64,000 nt of DNA from a bacterium (GTDB lineage Bacteria; Vulcanimicrobiota; Xenobia; Xenobiales; Xenobiaceae). The position numbers and the translations under genes are program-made. The notes below the pieces were generated by a model. The model ran no database searches and was not told where the DNA came from. It was given only the letters and a program-made list of their open reading frames with translations. Positions 60,006-64,000 of this stretch are shown here, piece after piece; positions within the stretch are counted from its first letter, which is position 1; each line of letters opens with the position of its first letter. The stretch lies in the NCBI GenBank assembly GCA_022839105.1, contig JALHDH010000005.1:1-64000 (forward strand). Reading direction: 5' to 3'.

Positions 60006-61529
60006 ATGGAAATCCAGCGCCTCCACCACGCGGCTCCGATTCCGGTCCAGACTGCCTTCGTCGCGACCGCGGCCTCCAAGCCCACGGGACCGGTGGATGG
60101 CGTCGACCTGGACGCCCAGGGCCGGGAATCCGATCAGATCCGGCCTTTGCGAATCCTCCATCTCAACGACCTCCACGGCGAGGTCGAGCCCGAAGGGGAG
60201 GTCGGCGGCCTGGCCCGGGTGGCCACCATCCTGGACCAGCAGCGCGCCGAGAACCCCGAAGGCACGCTGACCCTGAATGCCGGCGACCTGGCCGAGGGCA
60301 CCATGGTGGCCCACCTGACCCACGGTCGCGTGGTTTCCGAACCCCTGGGCAAGATGGGATTCGACGCCGTCCAACCGGGCAACCACGACTTCGCCTGGGG
60401 ACAGGAGGCCCTCCAGGACATGCTGGGCGACCTCAACGCCCCGATCCTCAGCGCCAACGTCCTCAACACCGAGGACGGCACCCCCTGGGCCCACCCCTAC
60501 CTCGTAAAGGACCTCAACGGGGTCAAGGTCGGGATCCTGGGCCTGAACGTGCAGGACATGGCCCGCTACGTCAGTGCCGAAAAGTTGGAGGGCCTGGAGT
60601 TCCAGCCACCGTCCGTGGCAGTGGCCCGCTATCTTCCCGAGATGCGCGAGCAGGGTGCCGAAGTGGTGGTGGTCCTCTCCCATCACGGCTTTGACGAGGA
60701 CTGCAAGCTGGCCCGTGAGTTCCCGGGGATCGACGTGATCGTGGGCGGGCACAGCCACACGGTCCTGGAGCAGGGGCACCGGGAAGGCGACACCCTGATC
60801 GTCCAGAGCGGCACCAAGGGCCGCTTCGTCGGCTCGGTGGACCTGGACTTCGACGTGTCCAGCCGGCGCATCGTCTCTGCCGAGGCCCGACTGATCCCCG
60901 TCGGGGCCGACGTTCCCCCCGACCCCGAGGTTCAGGCCATCATCAATCGGGCCGTGGCCGAGGTCGAGCCGATCGGCTCACGCGTCATGGGCCGGGCCGA
61001 AGAGGAGCTTCACTACTCGCACGGGGCGGCGGCCAAGATCAACCAGATCCACGCCGACTCGGTGCTCAAGGCCTCTGGCGCGGAGATCGCCCTCTGCAGC
61101 GCCCGCAACCCCCGGGGGAATCTCCCCCAGGGCGAGGTGACCTACAAGGACCTCTTCAGCGCCTATCCGATGACCGAAGAGGACACCGTGGTCATGAGGG
61201 TCACAGGCCGCATGCTGATGGCCGAGATGGAGGAGCGGATCGGCGATGGTGGCCGAGGCCCCGCCACCCCGGCCGGCTTCCGCTACACCTATGACCCGTC
61301 CCGCCCCAGCGGTCAGCGGCTGACCGAGGTGGTGCTTGCAGACGGAAGCCCCATGGATCCCGACCGCGAGTACACCGTGGGCACCACGATCACCATGGCC
61401 CGCAAGAAGACCTTCCGCGAAGCTGGGGAAATGCGAAACCTGGGTTCCAGCCAGGAGATGTTCATGGAGGCCTTCTCAGCCGGCTCTCCCTGGCGGAACG
61501 ACCCGGACGATCGGGTGGTCCGCCTGTAG
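60006..61529 (+). CDS. UshA/CpdB-family 5'-nucleotidase (metallophosphoesterase), no signal peptide, 507 aa
   Basis: The calcineurin-like domain (about 48-290) has LHLNDLHGE, NAGDLAEGT, QPGNHDFAWG, LSHHGFDED and GGHSHTV, which together supply the bimetal site. The C-terminal substrate domain (about 320-500) follows with GNLPQGEVTYKDLFSAYPM. Members hydrolyse nucleotides, UDP-sugars or cyclic nucleotides and are normally periplasmic. This copy begins with a 45-residue polar leader without any hydrophobic segment, so either it is cytosolic or it uses another export route. GGAAAGG lies nine bases before the ATG. Confidence 0.9.
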   Translation: MEIQRLHHAAPIPVQTAFVATAASKPTGPVDGVDLDAQGRESDQIRPLRILHLNDLHGEVEPEGEVGGLARVATILDQQRAENPEGTLTLNAGDLAEGTMVAHLTHGRVVSEPLGKMGFDAVQPGNHDFAWGQEALQDMLGDLNAPILSANVLNTEDGTPWAHPYLVKDLNGVKVGILGLNVQDMARYVSAEKLEGLEFQPPSVAVARYLPEMREQGAEVVVVLSHHGFDEDCKLAREFPGIDVIVGGHSHTVLEQGHREGDTLIVQSGTKGRFVGSVDLDFDVSSRRIVSAEARLIPVGADVPPDPEVQAIINRAVAEVEPIGSRVMGRAEEELHYSHGAAAKINQIHADSVLKASGAEIALCSARNPRGNLPQGEVTYKDLFSAYPMTEEDTVVMRVTGRMLMAEMEERIGDGGRGPATPAGFRYTYDPSRPSGQRLTEVVLADGSPMDPDREYTVGTTITMARKKTFREAGEMRNLGSSQEMFMEAFSAGSPWRNDPDDRVVRL

Positions 61530-61577
61530 GCCGGGAACGCAGGCGCCCGGGCCGGGGCGGCGAACTCTTCGCCCCAG

Positions 61578-62579
61578 ATGAGCCAGGATCACCCGGTCGA
61601 GAGAGTGCAGGGGCTGCGCTCGGTGGAGGGCGCCGAGCCCACCTCGGGCCCGCAGCCCGTCGCTGGCCCCAGCAAGGCTGCTGCCCGGGCCGCGGGCGCC
61701 CCGCCGACCGGGACCGCCATCCGAGGACATGACCTGGATCGCATGGCCGAGTGGCACGATCCGGCCACGGCCCTCTTCCTGGAACAGGCCAGCTACCTGC
61801 GCCAGGCCGCCCGTGCCAGCCGACCGCTGAGCCTGCTGGGCTCGGTCCTGGGCGGGGGGGATCTTCCCGGGGTTCCCAAGTCCTGGCTTCTGGCCGGCGA
61901 TCTCCTGGCGGTGGGCAGCCTGATCGCCGGCTGCACCCTGACGGCGATGACCCTGGGCCCGGCCGGGATCCTGGCCACCATGGCCATGGAGGCCATGGCC
62001 TACGCCGGTGGGCTGGCCTTCACCCAGGGCGGAATTCAGGCCGAGAAGGCCCAACGGGCCGCTCTGCTCCAATCCGCCCAGGACCCCAGCCGCGGCCCGA
62101 TGAGCCAGGCCGCCAGCCTGGAGATCCTCGAGGAGGAGTTCCAGGCCTCCCGGAAGTCCAAGGAACCCCTGGCGATCATGCTGATCGAGGTGGACCAGTT
62201 CGACCCTCAGTCCGGAGGGCTTCCCCCGGGCCTGACCCAGGCCGAGGTCCTGCGTCGGGTCGCCCTCCGGGTCCGGACCGCCCTGCGCGCGGAGGACGGA
62301 CTGGGGCTTCACGGTCCCAGCCGCCTGGTGGCGGTCGTCCCCGGCTTCGCCGCCGCCAGCGCCACCCTGGTGGCCGAGCGCGTCCGCCTGGCGGTGGCCT
62401 CCGAGCCCTTGACCTTCCAGGCCGGGATGCAGATGGCGATCACCCTGAGCATGGGGGTGGCCACGACCGAACTGGCCCCCCTGGCCGAGGTTCCGGGCCT
62501 GCTGAAGCGGGCGGCCCAGGCCCTGTATCGGGCCTGCTCCCGAGGCCGCAACCGCGTCGTGGTGGCCGGATTCCGGTGA
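61578..62579 (+). CDS. Membrane protein with degenerate GGDEF domain, 333 aa
   Basis: A 55-residue disordered leader, two hydrophobic segments at about 108-128 and 130-152, then from about 170 a GGDEF-like fold: PLAIMLIEVDQFDP, AEVLRRVALRVRTALRAEDG, RLVAVVPGF, ITLSMGVATTE and LLKRAAQALYRACSRGRNRVVVAG. The signature Gly-Gly-Asp-Glu-Phe is replaced by HGPSRL, so it cannot make cyclic di-GMP; a structural or ligand-sensing role is more plausible. It lies 48 bp after the nucleotidase gene. Confidence 0.8.
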   Translation: MSQDHPVERVQGLRSVEGAEPTSGPQPVAGPSKAAARAAGAPPTGTAIRGHDLDRMAEWHDPATALFLEQASYLRQAARASRPLSLLGSVLGGGDLPGVPKSWLLAGDLLAVGSLIAGCTLTAMTLGPAGILATMAMEAMAYAGGLAFTQGGIQAEKAQRAALLQSAQDPSRGPMSQAASLEILEEEFQASRKSKEPLAIMLIEVDQFDPQSGGLPPGLTQAEVLRRVALRVRTALRAEDGLGLHGPSRLVAVVPGFAAASATLVAERVRLAVASEPLTFQAGMQMAITLSMGVATTELAPLAEVPGLLKRAAQALYRACSRGRNRVVVAGFR

Positions 62580-62641
62580 GCCTGGACGGCAGGAGACCTC
62601 CGGGATCTCCGGGAACCGCCCCCTCCGGAGAGGAACCCCGC

Positions 62642-63064
62642 GTGCCCCAACCAGTCTCCCTTCCCGTCCCCCCCCAACGAAGCTCCCTCAAGCCGGCCGA
62701 ACTCAGCGGCTCGAACCTGGCCTTCCTGGGAGACGCGGTCCTGAGCCTGCACGTGCGGACCTGGCTTCTCGAAGAAGGGCATACCCGGGCCGGAGACCTG
62801 CAGAGGCTCTCGATCGGCTACGTCAATGCCCACGCCCAGGCCCGCTTCATGCACTCGCTCCTGGAGGAGGGACTTCTCACCCCCGAAGAGCTCGACATCT
62901 ACAAGCGGGGCCGCAACAGCCACACCCGCAGCCAGGCCCGCAACGCCGACGTGGTGACCTACCGGGTCGCCACAGGCCTGGAGGCCCTGCTGGGCTACTG
63001 GCACCTGACCGATCCGGTCCGCCTGGCCGAGATCCTCGAGAGGATCCAGCGGGCGCCTCGCTGA
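62642..63064 (+). CDS. mrnC: Mini-ribonuclease III, 140 aa
   Basis: RNase III catalytic domain alone, without a dsRNA-binding domain: LAFLGDAVLSLHVRTWLLEEG with the catalytic Asp, SIGYVNAHAQARFMHSLLEEGLLTPEEL, IYKRGRNSHTRSQARNADVVTYRVATGLEALLGYWHL. In Bacillus it matures 23S rRNA. The GTG at 62642 follows GAGAGGA and precedes the conserved core. Mini-III is known from Firmicutes, cyanobacteria and relatives, which is a weak taxonomic clue. Confidence 0.93.
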   Translation: MPQPVSLPVPPQRSSLKPAELSGSNLAFLGDAVLSLHVRTWLLEEGHTRAGDLQRLSIGYVNAHAQARFMHSLLEEGLLTPEELDIYKRGRNSHTRSQARNADVVTYRVATGLEALLGYWHLTDPVRLAEILERIQRAPR

Positions 63065-63244
63065 GGGGCGAGCGCTCCGGGCGAGTCGCCCGTCGATCCC
63101 CTCCCAGCACTCGTGCCGGCCCCGGCCCGGTCGACCCATGGCGGATCCAGCACCGTTCCAGGATCGCCATGCCCAGATTCCGGAGTGACGGTGCGCGGCG
63201 ACTTCGGCCCGCGCGGTCACAACCTGGCAACATCGCGGAAACAA

Positions 63245-63259
63245 TGTCACACAATGACA
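63245..63259. promoter_or_regulatory. Short inverted repeat upstream of the small glycine-rich gene
   Basis: TGTCA (63245-63249), CACAA, TGACA (63255-63259), in an unusually A/T-rich patch that continues with another CATGTC. It could be an operator or an upstream activator site. The 63065-63341 gap otherwise holds only the promoter candidate at 63273-63301. Confidence 0.35.
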
Positions 63260-63272
63260 ACATGTCCCGCAC

Positions 63273-63301
63273 TGGACGCGGGGGGGGCGGGCGGCTACTG
63301 T
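63273..63301 (+). promoter_or_regulatory. Promoter candidate for the small glycine-rich gene
   Basis: TGGACG (63273-63278), a 17-base G-rich spacer and TACTGT (63296-63301), about 40 bp before the ATG at 63342. Match is 4/6 and 3/6. Confidence 0.4.
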
Positions 63302-63341
63302 AGAGACAGGCCCCAGAGGCCCTGAGGAGGACAACCCCCCC

Positions 63342-63536
63342 ATGTCAAGCATCGAAGGCATCGGATCCGGCGGCGGCGGCAACCTCGACGAGTTCAAGAG
63401 AATCCAGGAGGCGCGCGTCACCGAAGCGAGGACCCAGCTCACCCAGCCCCAGCAGGGTGGGGGAGAAGCCGCGGCGGCCCAGAGCATCGGCAACGCCCAG
63501 GGTGGTCCTTCCAACCAGCAGTATCCGCAACTCTAG
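63342..63536 (+). CDS. Small Gly/Gln-rich hypothetical protein, 64 aa
   Basis: Begins MSSIEGIGSGGGGNL, continues with a charged helix (DEFKRIQEARVTEARTQL) and ends with a Gln/Gly/Ala-rich tail finishing QQYPQL. No hydrophobic segment. AGGAGG lies about 13 bases before the ATG, with a promoter candidate upstream and a strong terminator 16 bp after the stop, so it is a monocistronic gene. I recognise no family. Its simple composition resembles the leaders of the nucleotidase and GGDEF proteins nearby. Confidence 0.65.
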   Translation: MSSIEGIGSGGGGNLDEFKRIQEARVTEARTQLTQPQQGGGEAAAAQSIGNAQGGPSNQQYPQL

Positions 63537-63551
63537 GGGCCCGGTCGAAAA

Positions 63552-63581
63552 CCTCGACCGAGCATCGTCGAGGGATTTTTT
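63552..63581 (+). terminator. Rho-independent terminator after the small glycine-rich gene
   Basis: CCTCGAC (63552-63558), eight-base loop, GTCGAGG (63567-63573), then GA and six T residues (63576-63581). A textbook intrinsic terminator. Confidence 0.88.
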
Positions 63582-63725
63582 GTCCCCACCAGGAGCAAAG
63601 AGTTGCGGTTTGCTTGAGGCAAATGAGACTTTTTGCGACACAGCGGGGGCGGAAAAGACCCGGCGAGGCGACCAAGAGGTTTCCGGCTGGGTTCCTGAAG
63701 CGGTCCATCGCGCGCAAGCGCCAGG
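63582..63725 (+). other. Non-coding stretch between two strong terminators, possible small RNA
   Basis: The 144 bp between two intrinsic terminators on the same strand contains no plausible coding frame. It has an inverted repeat TTTGC-TTGAG-GCAAA near 63609-63623 and a weak promoter-like pair (TTGCGG at 63603 and GAGACT at 63625). A transcript starting near 63635 and ending at the second hairpin would be about 115 nt long. It could instead be a 5' leader that attenuates the zinc-ribbon gene. Confidence 0.25.
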
Positions 63726-63751
63726 AATAGGGCCCTCGGGGGCCCTATTTT
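63726..63751 (+). terminator. Rho-independent terminator/attenuator before the zinc-ribbon gene
   Basis: Perfect ten-pair stem AATAGGGCCC (63726-63735) with GGGCCCTATT (63740-63749) around a TCGG tetraloop, running into TTTT. It ends only 20 bp before the next ATG. Confidence 0.8.
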
Positions 63752-63770
63752 GATTCACGGGAGCCCAGGA

Positions 63771-64000
63771 ATGCTCTGCCTTCGTTGCGGACACGACAGC
63801 CCGCCCTTCTCCAACTGCTGCGCCCGCTGCAACGCCGTGCTGCCACGCATGGAGCTCATGGACGGCACCTCGCATACCCTGGACGTGGAGGATGGACGGG
63901 AATACGTGGTCCCCCAGCGCTCCTTCCCGACCCGATACCTGCACGACCTGACCTGTCGGGCTTACGAGTACATCCACCTGGAGGCCCCGGGCGAACCCCT
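63771..64000 (+). CDS. Zinc-ribbon protein, partial at right edge
   Basis: The ATG at 63771 follows GGGAG at seven bases. The visible 76 residues start with a four-cysteine zinc ribbon (CLRCGHDSPPFSNCCARC) and continue with MDGTSHTLDVEDGREYVVP and a helix (LHDLTCRAYEYIHLE). Similar short zinc ribbons begin many bacterial regulatory or scaffold proteins. The rest lies outside the window, so no function can be given. Confidence 0.75.
   Translation, partial: MLCLRCGHDSPPFSNCCARCNAVLPRMELMDGTSHTLDVEDGREYVVPQRSFPTRYLHDLTCRAYEYIHLEAPGEP

Noticed and set aside
1..64000. Alternative genetic code with TAG as sense
   Set aside because: Several intact genes, including nadE and the SLH porin, end properly at TAG, so the amber in the glycosyltransferase is a local event.
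1..64000. CRISPR arrays, insertion sequences, integrases, attachment sites, rRNA genes
   Set aside because: I looked for regularly spaced repeats, transposase or integrase motifs and rRNA sequence and saw none; the only tandem repeat is inside the coding sequence at 6961-7494.

Overview
The window is 64 kb of GC-rich bacterial chromosome, densely coded, with no rRNA, tRNA, CRISPR array, insertion sequence or phage gene that I can recognise. The organism has an outer membrane: it encodes an S-layer-homology (SLH) porin, several lipoproteins, a Wzt-type polysaccharide exporter ATPase and a hopanoid cyclase. SLH porins, Mini-ribonuclease III, Ser/Thr kinases and hopanoids together suggest a poorly characterised diderm lineage, perhaps on the Cyanobacteria/Melainabacteria/Eremiobacterota/Armatimonadota side. 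That placement is inference only.

Layout. 1-1.9 kb: start of a Wzt-like ABC ATPase (minus strand), a secreted protein and a DUF971 protein. 2.3-6.4 kb: SLH porin divergent from glutamine-dependent NAD synthetase. 6.4-11.2 kb: a lipoprotein with nine 20-residue repeats, a lethal-factor-type metalloprotease and an apparent pseudo-transglutaminase. 11.3-15.6 kb: a Ser/Thr kinase fused to a degenerate cyclase domain, a small membrane protein, a large secreted protein with an apparent CTG start, and DNA glycosylase Tag. 15.7-20.5 kb: a SulP transporter with an MBL-rhodanese protein, divergent from SelO.

20.6-53.8 kb is the centrepiece, a surface-glycan/lipid island of about 33 kb in several head-to-head operons. 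Squalene-hopene cyclase is coupled to a membrane glycosyltransferase, a DprE1-like oxidoreductase and a DegT aminotransferase. Around it lie three more ArnT/PMT-like glycosyltransferases (one with an internal amber codon), a GtrII-like one, three GT2 enzymes (one frameshifted), AsnB, two related radical SAM proteins, two related PP-loop ATPases with CxxC, an SGNH hydrolase, a DUF5989 protein, a 52-residue membrane protein, a methyltransferase and five membrane-anchored formylglycine-generating-enzyme-like (FGE-like) proteins. Genes in these operons repeatedly overlap as NTGA (ATGA, GTGA, TTGA), which implies translational coupling. My best reading is an undescribed assembly and decoration system for a cell-surface glycoconjugate, with the FGE-like proteins as extracytoplasmic binding or modifying modules.

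53.9-64 kb: a MocR regulator with a palindrome upstream and a partner aminotransferase, a B12-binding radical SAM protein divergent from a GT2, a DMT transporter, a UshA-family nucleotidase without signal peptide, a membrane protein with a degenerate GGDEF domain, Mini-ribonuclease III, a small glycine-rich protein bracketed by strong terminators, and the start of a zinc-ribbon protein.
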